Assembly: GCF_002128405.1 (NCBI RefSeq)
Contig: NZ_NETJ01000005.1
Location: 310,001-374,000, forward strand
Length of the DNA: 64,000 nucleotides
Direction: 5' to 3'
From: Gottfriedia solisilvae
GTDB taxonomy: Bacteria > Bacillota > Bacilli > Bacillales > Bacillaceae_G
Shown here: piece after piece, positions 36,955 to 47,050 of the stretch
Position numbering within the stretch: the first letter of the stretch is position 1
How the letters are laid out: each line of letters starts with the position of its first letter
The notes under the pieces: generated by a model
The model's input: only the letters and a program-made list of their open reading frames with translations
What the model was told of the DNA's origin: nothing
Databases searched by the model: none
Translations under genes and position numbers: made by a program

Positions 36955-38115
36955 TTAATCTTTTTTATTTAGTTCAGGATCATCATTGTTTATATTAATC
37001 TCAATGTTTGTTTCAATCTCATCATCTATTATTTTATCAGCAAATTTAGCTTTTTTTCTTAAACGGATAATTCTTGCAATATTGACAACGACCACTTTAC
37101 AGATTGCATATGTTGGTACAGCAAGAATCATACCCATTACGCCAGCAAAATTGCCTGCAAATAATAATAAAAGAATGATTGTAAGTGGGTGGATATTTAG
37201 TTTTTTGCCCATGATATAAGGCGAGATTAAGTTTGAGTCAATTTGTTGAACAATTAATATAATCAGTACAACAAGCAAAGCTAATTTTGGTGAAATAAGA
37301 GCGGCAATAATAACAGCAGGAGCTCCACCGATAAATGGTCCAAAATAAGGAATAATATTTGTGATTGCTGCGACTAAGCCTAAAATTAAAGCATTTTGTA
37401 AACCGATAATACTATATCCGATAAATGTACCAATTCCTACAAATATACAAACTAGCGTTTGCCCTTGAATATAAGAAGCTAATGTTTCACTTGTTTCTTT
37501 CGCTATATGTATTGCTTCATTTCGTAAACTTGGTGGTAAAAAGCGAGACATAGCTTTAGGGAACTTGTGTCCATCTTTAAACATGTAAAATAAAATGAAT
37601 GGAACTGTTAAGATTATTAAAGTTACATTACTTAAGACACTAAAAATGGCTCCGATTCCACCTGTAATACCACCAATAAAGACAACAGCATAATCTGCAA
37701 CCTTTTGCTCTATATCTTTAATCTCGACGTAATTTTGGCTTCCTAACCAGTCTTCTAATAGTCCAAGTTGATTTGTTGTTTGATCCACAATTCGTGGCAT
37801 TTTATTTACCAAATCTTTAAACTGTTCCATTAAAGTTGGGAATACATTAACAGTAGATATGACTGCAATTAAAATCAATGCAACATATAAAATGATAATA
37901 CCAATCGATCTTGGAATTTTTTTTCGCTCTAAGAAATCTATAATTGGAGCGAATAAGAAGTAAAGAAAGACTGAAACAAGTATTGGCGCGAACAATGTAC
38001 TAATTAAGATAGCGATTGGTTGGAATAAGAAGGTTATTTTCGTTCCAACAAATAATACTAAAAATAACAATAGTAGTTCAATCGTCCAAAATAATAATTT
38101 TGAATTTCTAAACAA
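36955..38115 (-). CDS. AI-2E-family (UPF0118) membrane permease
   Basis: A 386-residue membrane protein with paired N-terminal helices, a cytoplasmic/extracytoplasmic middle region and C-terminal helices. Family stretches are ISTLFAPILVSVFLYFLFAP, ASYIQGQTLVCIFVGIGTFIGYSIIGL, GLVAAITNIIPYFGPFIGGAPA and LTIILLLLFAGNFAGVMGMILAVP. Members are proposed exporters or Na+/H+ antiporters; naming after E. coli TqsA does not prove AI-2 transport. The C-terminus is a charged tail (IDDEIETNIEININNDD). Good ribosome site AAGGAGG. The ltaS terminator lies upstream of it on the same strand. Confidence 0.85.
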   Translation of the reverse strand: MFRNSKLLFWTIELLLLFLVLFVGTKITFLFQPIAILISTLFAPILVSVFLYFLFAPIIDFLERKKIPRSIGIIILYVALILIAVISTVNVFPTLMEQFKDLVNKMPRIVDQTTNQLGLLEDWLGSQNYVEIKDIEQKVADYAVVFIGGITGGIGAIFSVLSNVTLIILTVPFILFYMFKDGHKFPKAMSRFLPPSLRNEAIHIAKETSETLASYIQGQTLVCIFVGIGTFIGYSIIGLQNALILGLVAAITNIIPYFGPFIGGAPAVIIAALISPKLALLVVLIILIVQQIDSNLISPYIMGKKLNIHPLTIILLLLFAGNFAGVMGMILAVPTYAICKVVVVNIARIIRLRKKAKFADKIIDDEIETNIEININNDDPELNKKD

Positions 38116-38201
38116 TGTAAAGTCCTCCTTTTCGAAAATTTATATAAAGTGCAAATATATATAATATTTTAAATGTCCTATATAACTACCATATTATAAC
38201 A

Positions 38202-38230
38202 AAAAGAGATGCTTGTAAAAGCACCTCTTA
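38202..38230 (-). terminator. Terminator overlapping the ltaS stop codon
   Basis: On the minus strand AAGAGGTGCTT pairs with AAGCATCTCTT (one mismatch) and TTT follows. The stop codon lies in the base of the stem. Confidence 0.8.
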
Positions 38231-40150
38231 CTCATTTGGTTCTGTGATTGTTTTCATTGTACCAGTTTTATATTTGTTATTGGTATAGAATCTGAATAAG
38301 TCACCATACACAATGTTATCTGATAGCGTTAATTCTTTTTTCGCTTTGTCGATTAATTGTTTAGACTCTTGTTCCTCAACTTCAACATTTTCACCAGTAA
38401 ATCGATCGTAGAAGGTAGTAGACCCAGCTACATAATAATATTTACTTGTTACGAAGCTACCGTCTCTGAAAACCGTAAATTCAGGATGATTTGGACTAAA
38501 TAAGTCTTTTCCGAATTCAATATCAGTTTTAGTATCGACCCCTAATAGATGTAGAATAGTAGGTTTTACGTCTATTTGGCCAGCGATTTTTGAAATTGTT
38601 TTACCAGTTTCTTGTTTTGGTAAATGAATAATTAATGGCGTACGTTGTAAGTCCATGTGATCATAAGGAGTGATCTCTTCTTTTCCAAGGAATTGAGCCA
38701 TTGCTCTATTATGATTTTCTGATATACCGTAATGGTCACCATACATGACAATAATTGTATTATCGTATAGACCCGAAGATTTCAATCCATCAATAAAATG
38801 TTTAATTGATTCATCCATATATCGAACCGTCGTTACGTAGCGATCTAATGTTTCGTCACCAGAGTTGAATTGATCAATATATTGATCTTCAGGATCTAGT
38901 GTAAACGGATAATGATTAGACAATGTTAAAAAGCGAGAGTAAAACGGTTGTTTTAATTGATTTAATAAAGGTAATGATTGTTGGAAGAAATCCTCATCCT
39001 TCAATCCCCAGTTAACAGAATTTTCATCATTAATATCGTAATCTACTTCATTGAAGTAGCGATCATAACCTAAAGTAGGGTACATTACATTTCGATTCCA
39101 AAAACTTTTATTATTTGCATGGAATACTGCTGAATAGTAACCTTTATCCTTTAATAATTCTGGAGTGCCCATAAACTCATTATTTGCATGAGTGAAGTAA
39201 ACAGCACCACGATCTAAAGGATATAAAGAATTATCAATGATAAATTCAGCATCTGATGTTTTACCTTGACCTGTTTGGTGATAGAAGTGGTCAAAATAAT
39301 AACTTTCTTTAATGTATTGATTTAAAAACGGTGTGATTTCTTTACCATTTACTTTTGCACCTATTGTAAAGGTTTGCATTGATTCAAGAGAAATAACAAT
39401 TACGTTTTTACCTTGATATTTTCCGAAAAGTTTGGCATTTGTTTTTACACCATTAGTATTTACATAGTTTTCGATCTCAGTTAATTTACTACTATCAGCA
39501 AAAGCTTTTTGTGTAGAGGTTTTTGTCTGAAGTGATAAGTCATAACCTTGATAAACATATAATCCAAGGTTTTTTACAAGCATTTCACGGTCAAAAGAAC
39601 GTGTAAGTAATTCAGGTCGTTCCATTTCTGCTAAACCTAAGTTAACAACTGCAACAGCGACAGTGACTAAAAAGTAAGCTGATTTCATAAAAGCCGGAAC
39701 GCGACCAGTATTTGAAAGTTTTGGATATTTTTTTAATAAGATATAAAGGATGACGATATCGGCAAACATAAAGAAAATTTTAAAACTCGCTAATTCCTTT
39801 ACACTTGAACCTAGGTCTCCCATATTACTTGTTTGAAATAGCACAGGTAATGTTACAAAATCATTAAAGAATCCATAGAACAGTACATTACCACATAAAA
39901 TAGCAGTTAGTACAAAATTGATGAAAAGAGCAATTGTATTACGTTTACTACCTTTAAAGAATAGCGCAAACCCTACTAAAAATAGTGAGGATGCTAATGG
40001 ACTAATAAATAATATTACATTTTGGAAAATAGTATCAATCTTTAAATCAAATCCAATAAGAGTAACTAAATACGTTTTTAGCCAAACTACTAATGCAACT
40101 AGTAATACGAAACGTACACGTGAAAATGTTGCCTTTAATGAAGTAGGCAT
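38228..40150 (-). CDS. ltaS: Lipoteichoic acid synthase family protein (LtaS/YfnI-like)
   Basis: A 640-residue enzyme that polymerises glycerol phosphate from phosphatidylglycerol outside the membrane. Five N-terminal membrane helices (to about residue 172) precede a linker with AFA (216-218), the kind of site at which LtaS is cut by signal peptidase. The sulfatase-like domain has metal/catalytic residues Glu256 in SLESMQ, the nucleophile Thr298 in GQGKTSDAE, and YGDHYGISENH further on. B. subtilis has four paralogues (LtaS, YfnI, YqgS, YvgJ); which one this is cannot be decided here. Monocistronic, with GGGGG before the ATG. Confidence 0.92.
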   Translation of the reverse strand: MPTSLKATFSRVRFVLLVALVVWLKTYLVTLIGFDLKIDTIFQNVILFISPLASSLFLVGFALFFKGSKRNTIALFINFVLTAILCGNVLFYGFFNDFVTLPVLFQTSNMGDLGSSVKELASFKIFFMFADIVILYILLKKYPKLSNTGRVPAFMKSAYFLVTVAVAVVNLGLAEMERPELLTRSFDREMLVKNLGLYVYQGYDLSLQTKTSTQKAFADSSKLTEIENYVNTNGVKTNAKLFGKYQGKNVIVISLESMQTFTIGAKVNGKEITPFLNQYIKESYYFDHFYHQTGQGKTSDAEFIIDNSLYPLDRGAVYFTHANNEFMGTPELLKDKGYYSAVFHANNKSFWNRNVMYPTLGYDRYFNEVDYDINDENSVNWGLKDEDFFQQSLPLLNQLKQPFYSRFLTLSNHYPFTLDPEDQYIDQFNSGDETLDRYVTTVRYMDESIKHFIDGLKSSGLYDNTIIVMYGDHYGISENHNRAMAQFLGKEEITPYDHMDLQRTPLIIHLPKQETGKTISKIAGQIDVKPTILHLLGVDTKTDIEFGKDLFSPNHPEFTVFRDGSFVTSKYYYVAGSTTFYDRFTGENVEVEEQESKQLIDKAKKELTLSDNIVYGDLFRFYTNNKYKTGTMKTITEPNE

Positions 40151-40330
40151 CTTATAATCCCCCTTAAATACAAAACAAACTAGCAGTCATACACTAGCTT
40201 TTATTAAAAATATGCTTCTCTCTAAGTCGTCAAAATTTATCGTACTCCCTTTAAAATCAAAAATCAATAGGTAAGCACGTTTTTACATTGTAAATCCGTT
40301 CGACAAAGTATTTAAATATTCCCAAAAAAT

Positions 40331-40367
40331 GAAAGAAATAGGCAATTAAATATCAAATGCCTATTTC
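40331..40367 (-). terminator. Terminator of the YojN/YojO-like pair
   Basis: GAAATAGGCA and TGCCTATTTC pair around a 13-base loop; on the minus strand TTTCATTTTTT follows. It lies 25 bases beyond the stop of the VWA protein gene. The rest of the gap 40151-40391 shows only the ltaS leader. Confidence 0.85.
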
Positions 40368-40391
40368 TTCTTCATTCTATGGACAACTTAT

Positions 40392-42272
40392 TTAATCTAT
40401 GCTTCTTAATAGTAATTTTTTTAATAAGGGCTTTAATTGAAGTCTTAAATCCTCCGTACCAGAAGCAATTAAAAAGTGGTGTTGATATATATTTTTCATT
40501 AATTGTACTGTTTCATCTTGATGTTCATCTTCTTCAATAAATGTCCCAATTACTTCAATCCCTAATTTTCTAGCTTGTTTCACAGCTTCATGGGTATCGA
40601 TAATTCCATCCTGGAAGTAATCTAATGCAGAAGGTTCACCATCTGTAAAAACTAGTAAAAACTTATGCTTCTCAGGTCTTTTTGCTAATTCCTCTGAAAC
40701 GATTCGAATCATTAATCCATCCCGATTATCTTCTTCCTCATGTAACTGCATGATATTCGGTCCTGTTGAAGGGTATAGTGACTGTGAAAATGGTACAACT
40801 TGATGCAATATATTTGGTTTATTTTCTTTTGATGCATTTGATGCATCTTCCCAAAATCCGCTTATACTGTGTGAAATCTTTAATTGCTTTAGAGTTTCAT
40901 GGAATAGAATGACACTCTTTTTGACTTCATCCATTTTATTAAACATTGATCCAGAACAATCAACTAATAGATAAAAGACAGCATCTAATTCTTTTGACTC
41001 AGTTTGTTTTTTATAAAACATTTTTGGTTTATCTTCAGTAAATAATTTTATCCATTTTTTATTTAGACGACCGTAGTACTTATCAGAGGGAGCATTTTGC
41101 TTGTTTTCTAATGACTTTTCTATCGTCTTACGCAACTCTTTGACATCTTTTGACACAACTGCAGATAAAGTGGAATATTGTTTCTTTTCATCAATTGTTT
41201 GCTGTTTTGGTGAAATATATTGGATTGAAACATTACTATTATATTTACCAAATGGGTTTTGGTGACTATTGTTAGATGAATTTGCTGTTTCAGTTGCATC
41301 TGTTTGCTTCGAGTCCTTGTGATCACCTTGCTTGGATGAGCCAAATGCATTTCCAATTGCTTGATCTTGGCTTTCTTGCTCCCTAGCAAAGTTTGCTTTT
41401 ATGGCTGTTTTTGTTCCACTCTCAACTTCGAATCGTAAAAAGTTATCGTCATTTTCATTATTTTTACTTTCTCTATGCCAAGTTGATAATTTTTCGTCTT
41501 CACTATTTCGTTCTTCAAGTCCTTCTTGTTCGTCATCATTTTGTAATTCCTTTGCCTTACTGTTACATGATGTCGTATCGGCTAACTTATTTAATGGAAG
41601 AAAACCAAAATACGTATGAATCATATCTTGCTTATATATAGGAAGTAATCTCTGCTGGACTTGAAATATAATGGAAGAAATATCACTCGTTTTTTTAGCT
41701 TCGAATGTTTGGAATAAGATTGGTAGAACTTCTTCTAATTGTTCATTTGTTTGATATGTTAACTGTGTTGAAGTTAACGATAAATAGATTAAACAATATA
41801 ATTGATCAAGCTGAAAATTACGCATTTCATTTGCTTTAAATTGAGATTTGAAATAGTTTCTATATATATTTTTACGCGTAGAAAATAATTGTCTTGTTCC
41901 TGGTCTTTGACGAACAATAATTTCTTCTAATCGAATATCTTCAAGGAGCACGTAAAGTTGTGTAAAAAAGCTTTTTAAATGAGTCTCGTGTAACTCCTTT
42001 AACGTATCTTTAAATTCTTTAAAATCAGTATGATGTTTGTTTCCTAATGCTTTTAAATACACATCAGACTTTAATCCGTTTAGTTGGGCTAGATGTTCTT
42101 GATTGTCCCAAAAATGACTCACAGTAAACTTTTGTTCTTCGTCGTCAAAATATGCTTGGAAATCAAATTCCAAAAAAGCATGGGGATCTTTAGAAAGAGA
42201 AATAGATAAATTTTCCATTTGTAAAAAGGTGGAAGCATCTATTTTTTTATTATTAAATACTACATGTTTCAT
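40392..42272 (-). CDS. yojO: VWA-domain protein, NorD/CobT-like (YojO-like)
   Basis: A 626-residue cytoplasmic protein. The C-terminal von Willebrand A domain has the MIDAS motif YLLVDCSGSM (Asp438, Ser440, Ser442) and FTDGEPSALD. The middle (about 230-380) is low complexity, rich in Glu, Ser, Gln and Asn. Such proteins work with a MoxR-type ATPase (next gene upstream in the operon) as a remodelling pair, classically inserting cofactors into nitric oxide reductase (NorQ/NorD) or cobalt chelatase. No nor or cobaltochelatase genes are in the window, so the client is unknown. The pair is equivalent to B. subtilis yojO/yojN. Confidence 0.85.
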   Translation of the reverse strand: MKHVVFNNKKIDASTFLQMENLSISLSKDPHAFLEFDFQAYFDDEEQKFTVSHFWDNQEHLAQLNGLKSDVYLKALGNKHHTDFKEFKDTLKELHETHLKSFFTQLYVLLEDIRLEEIIVRQRPGTRQLFSTRKNIYRNYFKSQFKANEMRNFQLDQLYCLIYLSLTSTQLTYQTNEQLEEVLPILFQTFEAKKTSDISSIIFQVQQRLLPIYKQDMIHTYFGFLPLNKLADTTSCNSKAKELQNDDEQEGLEERNSEDEKLSTWHRESKNNENDDNFLRFEVESGTKTAIKANFAREQESQDQAIGNAFGSSKQGDHKDSKQTDATETANSSNNSHQNPFGKYNSNVSIQYISPKQQTIDEKKQYSTLSAVVSKDVKELRKTIEKSLENKQNAPSDKYYGRLNKKWIKLFTEDKPKMFYKKQTESKELDAVFYLLVDCSGSMFNKMDEVKKSVILFHETLKQLKISHSISGFWEDASNASKENKPNILHQVVPFSQSLYPSTGPNIMQLHEEEDNRDGLMIRIVSEELAKRPEKHKFLLVFTDGEPSALDYFQDGIIDTHEAVKQARKLGIEVIGTFIEEDEHQDETVQLMKNIYQHHFLIASGTEDLRLQLKPLLKKLLLRSID

Positions 42273-42287
42273 CTGATTTCACTCATT

Positions 42288-43181
42288 TCAAGAAAGAAAA
42301 TAACTTTCTGCTAGTTCACGTACAGTTTCTCGTTCAATATCGTCACTAAGCTTAGCGATAATTGTACGTTCAATCGCTCTTAGAACAGGGATATGAACTG
42401 ATAAATCACATGCGTCAAGTATTCCTCTAATACTTGCAGCGTCTTCACTAATTCTTCCTTCAGTAGCAAGAGGGATTAAATCACTTGAGAAGCTCGTAAA
42501 TTTGTTTAATAAATCCATGTCTTGCAATTCAGATTCATCCTTAAGAAGTTGAAGTAAAGATTCTCCGTTAATATATGGCACATCAATAATGACAAAACGA
42601 TTTTTTAACGCTTCATTTAATTCACTTGTACCAACATATCCTTCATTAATTGCTGCAATAACGCGGAAGTTTTCATCGCCTTTTACTACTTCTTGTGTAA
42701 ATGGATTAGTAATCATTTTACGGTAATCTAAAGCACCATGTAGTAGTGGTAAAGTTTCAGGTTTTGCCATATTAATTTCATCTATATATAACATATGTCC
42801 TTTTTTCATTGCTTTCATTAGTGGTCCGTCAATAAAGATAACTTCAGATCCGTTAGGTGTGGAAGAAATCGTATTGTAACCAACGATACCTTCTAAATCT
42901 AAATCAATTGAACAATTTATACTGTGCATTGGTTGATAAAGTAATTTTGAAAGTGTTTCTGCTAAGACTGTTTTTCCACTTCCAGTAGGTCCTTTTAATA
43001 AAATATTTTTGCCAAGTAATAGCGCAGTAATTGCATCTTCTAAAATTGTAGAGTCTTGGGATACATATTGTTTTGTACCAATTAGTAATTGTTCATCTTG
43101 TAATACTTTTTGTAGTTGATTTTTATATATAGTATTTAACTTCTCGTTAATTGAATTAGAAAGATTGATTTGTTTATTCAT
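42288..43181 (-). CDS. yojN: MoxR-type AAA+ ATPase, NorQ-like (YojN-like)
   Basis: A 297-residue AAA+ ATPase. Walker A is GPTGSGKT (64-71), Walker B MLYIDEINMAKPE (130-142), the sensor-1 Asn lies in VIAAINEGY, and the Arg region is NRFVIIDVPY. It forms rings that act with the VWA protein encoded 15 bases downstream to load metals or remodel a target enzyme. First gene of the two-gene unit; AAGGAGT precedes the ATG. The 419-base region upstream (43182-43600) is shared with divergent pflB. Confidence 0.88.
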   Translation of the reverse strand: MNKQINLSNSINEKLNTIYKNQLQKVLQDEQLLIGTKQYVSQDSTILEDAITALLLGKNILLKGPTGSGKTVLAETLSKLLYQPMHSINCSIDLDLEGIVGYNTISSTPNGSEVIFIDGPLMKAMKKGHMLYIDEINMAKPETLPLLHGALDYRKMITNPFTQEVVKGDENFRVIAAINEGYVGTSELNEALKNRFVIIDVPYINGESLLQLLKDESELQDMDLLNKFTSFSSDLIPLATEGRISEDAASIRGILDACDLSVHIPVLRAIERTIIAKLSDDIERETVRELAESYFLS

Positions 43182-43600
43182 AGATACTCCTTTTTATTTA
43201 AAGACACTGTTAAAGAAGAATGTTGACTTCCTCAGAATGTTCTCTTACTTTCAGTTATTTTATACTAACCATATTATTATCACATATTTTGTTTGTGAAT
43301 GTCTTGTCTACGGAAAAGACGGGGGTTTTTATAATACAGATAATATGTTTTGAGTATAACAGTTTAGGTAAGAACTTTAAAGTTTTGGAGAATGAATTAA
43401 ATAAGGTAATTCTTAGTAAAAACGATTGGAGTAGAATAAATCGTTTTGTATAAGGTATTTTAATTGAACTTGCTCAATATTTCACAATATATACAAAATC
43501 TAAGTGATAGAAAATTAATATCATATGGTAAATTAAGTGTGTAATCTGTTATACACATTGTGAGCTTTCTGTATTAATTCGAAAGAGGAGGAGTAAAGGG
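43182..43600. promoter_or_regulatory. Divergent regulatory region between yojN-like gene and pflB
   Basis: No convincing gene is seen in this 419-base gap; two short open frames lack ribosome sites. It holds a Rex-like site TTGCTCA-ATAT-TTCACAA (43470-43487, right half perfect, left half degenerate) and a TGTGTA...TACACA dyad (43538-43557) within 65 bases of the pflB start. Both fit redox or oxygen control of pyruvate formate-lyase, as Rex and Fnr do in related bacteria, but neither is a perfect match. Confidence 0.45.
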
Positions 43601-45826
43601 ATGAATCAATGGAGACTTTTTGAAAGTGGACGCTGGGAAAAAACGATTGACGTAAGGGATTTTATTCAATTAAACATTAAACCTTATATAGGAGATGAGA
43701 CATTTTTAGCAGGTCCAACGCATGCAACAAAAGAGCTATGGGATCAGGTACTACAATTATCAAAAGAAGAGCGCCAAAAGGGTGGAGTTTTAGATATGGA
43801 TACGAAAATTGTATCAACTATTACTTCGCATGGGCCAGGATACTTAAATAAGGAGTTAGAAAAAATTGTAGGAGTTCAAACAGATAAACCATTTAAACGA
43901 TCTCTACAACCATTCGGGGGAATTCGAATGGCAGAAGCAGCTTGTGAATCCTATGGTTATAAAGTTGATGATGAAATAAGTAAAATATTTACTGAATATC
44001 GAAAAACACATAATCAGGGTGTATTTGATGTGTACACGAATGAAATGAAAGCGGCACGTCGTTCAGGGGTTATTACTGGCTTACCAGATGCCTATGGTAG
44101 AGGCAGAATAATAGGAGACTATCGTAGAGTTGCATTATATGGAATAGATAGATTAATAGCTGATAAAGCGAATGCTTTGAATATGACGAGTAGTGTCATG
44201 TCTGAAGAATTATTAAGAGAACGTGAAGAAGTAAATGAGCAAATCCGAGCTTTGACAGAATTAAAACAAATGGCTGCAAAACACGGATTTGATATTTCAG
44301 AACCAGCTTCAAATGCAATTGAAGCATTTCAATGGTTATATTTCGGCTACTTAGCAGCAATTAAAGAACAAAACGGTGCCGCGATGAGTCTAGGTAGGGT
44401 TTCTTCATTCTTAGATATTTACATTGAAAGAGATATGGAGGAGAACCGTTTAACTGAAATCGAAGCTCAGGAATTAGTAGACCATTTTGTTATGAAATTA
44501 CGATTAGTAAAGTTTGCTAGAACACCAGATTATAATGAATTATTTTCTGGAGACCCAACATGGGTAACGGAATCGATTGGCGGAGTTGGCATTGATGGCC
44601 GCCCACTGGTAACTAAAAATTCATTCCGTTTCTTAAATACATTAGATAATCTTGGTCCAGCACCAGAGCCGAATTTAACAGTACTTTGGTCAACGAACTT
44701 GCCTGTTGGATTTAAACAATATTGTGCAAAGATGTCTATAAAAACAAGCTCAATTCAGTATGAAAATGATGACATTATGCGACCAGAGTATGGAGATGAC
44801 TACGGAATAGCCTGTTGTGTTTCAGCAATGACGATTGGGAAACAGATGCAGTTCTTTGGTGCTCGAGCAAATTTAGCCAAAGCATTATTATATGCCATTA
44901 ATGGAGGTATAGATGAGAAATTAAAAGTCCAAGTTGGGCCAGCTTACGCCCCTGTTTCTACAGAGTATCTTGACTACGATGAAGTAAAATCTAAGTTTGA
45001 TATTGTATTAGACTGGTTAGCAGGCTTATATGTAAATACATTAAATTGTATTCACTATATGCACGATAAATATAGTTACGAACGCATTGAAATGGCTTTA
45101 CATGACCTTAGCGTAAAACGAACGATGGCAACAGGTATTGCTGGCTTATCAGTTTGTGCAGATTCATTATCTGCTATTAAACACTCAAAAGTTAAAACGA
45201 TTCGTGATGAAAATGGAATCGTTGTCGATTTCGAGATTGACGGGGATTATCCTAAATATGGAAACAATGATGATCGTGTTGATGACATTGCGGTTGAATT
45301 AGTAAAAAGCTTTATGGCGAAAGTGAGAAAACACAAGACGTATCGCAATGCAGTTCATACAACTTCAGTCTTAACGATTACTTCCAATGTTGTATATGGC
45401 AAGAAGACAGGAAACACACCTGATGGTCGTAGAGCAGGCGAACCGTTCGCTCCAGGTGCAAATCCCCTACATGGCCGAGATACAAAAGGTGCATTAGCAT
45501 CGTTAAGCTCAGTTGCAAAGTTACCTTATGAAGATTCACAAGATGGAATTTCAAACACATTTTCAATTGTACCAAATGCTTTAGGAAAAGAAGAAAGTAC
45601 GAGAACCCTCAACTTAGTAGCCATGCTAGATGGATACACAGAAAAGGGTGGACACCATCTCAATGTCAACGTATTCAACCGAGAAACACTCCTTGACGCA
45701 ATGGAACATCCTGAAGAATATCCACAACTAACAATCAGAGTATCTGGATACGCAGTTAACTTCATAAAATTAACCAGAGAACAACAAATCGACGTCATCA
45801 ACCGAACATTCCATGACAGTATGTGA
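43601..45826 (+). CDS. pflB: Formate acetyltransferase (pyruvate formate-lyase)
   Basis: A 741-residue glycyl-radical enzyme that converts pyruvate and CoA to acetyl-CoA and formate under anoxic conditions. The two catalytic cysteines are Cys405-Cys406 in GIACCVSAM; the radical glycine is Gly716 in RVSGYAVNF near the C-terminus. [13 protein letters not shown] and [19 protein letters not shown] are family stretches. Length is as expected. The ribosome site is GAGGAGG. Its activase gene (pflA) follows 338 bases later, separated by a structured repeat array that starts 10 bases after the stop codon. Confidence 0.96.
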   Translation: MNQWRLFESGRWEKTIDVRDFIQLNIKPYIGDETFLAGPTHATKELWDQVLQLSKEERQKGGVLDMDTKIVSTITSHGPGYLNKELEKIVGVQTDKPFKRSLQPFGGIRMAEAACESYGYKVDDEISKIFTEYRKTHNQGVFDVYTNEMKAARRSGVITGLPDAYGRGRIIGDYRRVALYGIDRLIADKANALNMTSSVMSEELLREREEVNEQIRALTELKQMAAKHGFDISEPASNAIEAFQWLYFGYLAAIKEQNGAAMSLGRVSSFLDIYIERDMEENRLTEIEAQELVDHFVMKLRLVKFARTPDYNELFSGDPTWVTESIGGVGIDGRPLVTKNSFRFLNTLDNLGPAPEPNLTVLWSTNLPVGFKQYCAKMSIKTSSIQYENDDIMRPEYGDDYGIACCVSAMTIGKQMQFFGARANLAKALLYAINGGIDEKLKVQVGPAYAPVSTEYLDYDEVKSKFDIVLDWLAGLYVNTLNCIHYMHDKYSYERIEMALHDLSVKRTMATGIAGLSVCADSLSAIKHSKVKTIRDENGIVVDFEIDGDYPKYGNNDDRVDDIAVELVKSFMAKVRKHKTYRNAVHTTSVLTITSNVVYGKKTGNTPDGRRAGEPFAPGANPLHGRDTKGALASLSSVAKLPYEDSQDGISNTFSIVPNALGKEESTRTLNLVAMLDGYTEKGGHHLNVNVFNRETLLDAMEHPEEYPQLTIRVSGYAVNFIKLTREQQIDVINRTFHDSM

Positions 45827-45835
45827 AATAGAAAA

Positions 45836-46120
45836 GTGGAGGCGACTGTTCAGCTCCGACAAGCATAAGACACAAACCAATAAAGGTGCTTTTTACCTTT
45901 AATGGGGTTTGGCTTATGACTCGAGGAGCTAGGAGGCGGAACTAGACAATAAGAAAAGTGGAAGGCGTTCGCTCAGCCCCGACAAGCATAAGGCAAGGAC
46001 CAGGTAAGGTTGCTTTTTAACCTTAACTGGGCATTGACTTATGACCTCGAGGGGCTAACGCCTGGAACTAGACAATAAGAAAAGTGGAGGCGACTGTTCA
46101 GCTCCGACAAGCTTAAGACA
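45836..46120 (+). repeat. Array of two and a part palindromic ~123-bp units between pflB and pflA
   Basis: Units start with GTGGA at 45836, 45958 and 46084; the third is cut after about 37 bases. Each full unit folds end to end: CATAAG with CTTATG, AAAGGT with ACCTTT around GCTTTTT, and outer arms AGCTCC/GGAGCT in unit 1 but GCCCC/GGGGC in unit 2, that is compensating changes. Units end in GAACTAGACAATAAGAAAA. There is no classical terminator, so the array may influence pflB mRNA end or pflA level. A second array in opposite orientation is at 52564-52845. Confidence 0.8.
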
Positions 46121-46164
46121 AGAACGAGTAAAGACTTAAACATCCAAAAGAGGTGAATGGTTAA

Positions 46165-46887
46165 ATGGTGGGAAACATCCATTCAATAGAAACCTGTGGA
46201 ACAGTTGATGGACCAGGAATTCGTTATGTTGTTTTTACGCAAGGTTGTTTATTAAGATGTCAGTATTGTCATAATGCAGATACATGGAATATTGGTGAGG
46301 GTAAGGCTGTATCTGTTGATGAGATAATGAAGGATGTAAAATCGTATATTCCCTTCATGAAAGCATCGGGTGGAGGAATTACAATCAGTGGCGGAGAGCC
46401 ATTATTGCAACTTGATTTTCTTTTAGAGTTACTGAAAGAATGTAAAAAAGCAAAAATTCATACAACGATTGATACATCAGGTGGTTGCTTTAGTTTTGAT
46501 CGTTCATTTCTCGATCCATTAGATGAAGTATTGAAATATACTGACTTAGTATTATTAGATTTAAAACATTTTGATTCAAAAAAACACATTAAATTAACGG
46601 GTAAACCAAATGAACAGATTAAACAATTCGCTTTATATCTAAATGAGAAAAAAGTTCCAATATGGATTAGACATGTACTTGTTCCAGGTATTACGGATAC
46701 TCCTGTGGATTTACAAAATCTAGGAAGCTTTATTAAAACACTTAATCATGTCGAGAAAATTGAAGTACTACCGTATCATCGATTAGGCGTTTATAAATGG
46801 AAGGCTTTAGGACTGAAATATCCATTGGAAGAAGTTCAGACACCTTCCGAGGAAAGTGTAAAATTAGCATATAAATTATTATCATAA
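46165..46887 (+). CDS. pflA: Pyruvate formate-lyase activating enzyme (radical SAM)
   Basis: A 240-residue radical SAM enzyme. The cluster motif CLLRCQYC (Cys28, Cys32, Cys35) binds the 4Fe-4S centre, and SGGEPLLQLDF is the SAM-contacting GGE motif. It generates the glycyl radical on PflB. AGAGGTG lies 9 bases before the ATG. The gene lies in the same direction as pflB and has a terminator, but whether both share one transcript depends on the repeat array between them. Confidence 0.95.
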   Translation: MVGNIHSIETCGTVDGPGIRYVVFTQGCLLRCQYCHNADTWNIGEGKAVSVDEIMKDVKSYIPFMKASGGGITISGGEPLLQLDFLLELLKECKKAKIHTTIDTSGGCFSFDRSFLDPLDEVLKYTDLVLLDLKHFDSKKHIKLTGKPNEQIKQFALYLNEKKVPIWIRHVLVPGITDTPVDLQNLGSFIKTLNHVEKIEVLPYHRLGVYKWKALGLKYPLEEVQTPSEESVKLAYKLLS

Positions 46888-46915
46888 AGAATATCAAACC
46901 GAAATAGTTTGAGAT

Positions 46916-46940
46916 AGCTAATCTTCATGATTAGCTTTTT
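46916..46940 (+). terminator. Terminator after pflA
   Basis: AGCTAATC pairs with GATTAGCT around TTCAT, followed by TTTTTCTTTTT. Confidence 0.92.
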
Positions 46941-47050
46941 CTTTTTATATAGGTAAATGACTACTATTTATTCACAACCCTTGAATATACTGATGGAAAT
47001 ACTATTCAGTTTTTATCGTATATGAATAATTCGAAAAAAGGGTGAATTGG

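Noticed and set aside
43165..43453. Two overlapping short open frames between yojN-like gene and pflB
   Set aside because: No ribosome site, unusual composition, and they overlap each other in the regulatory region.
45836..46120. CRISPR or small-RNA gene array
   Set aside because: Units of about 123 bp lack spacers; palindromic structure and the second array fit an extragenic repeat family better.
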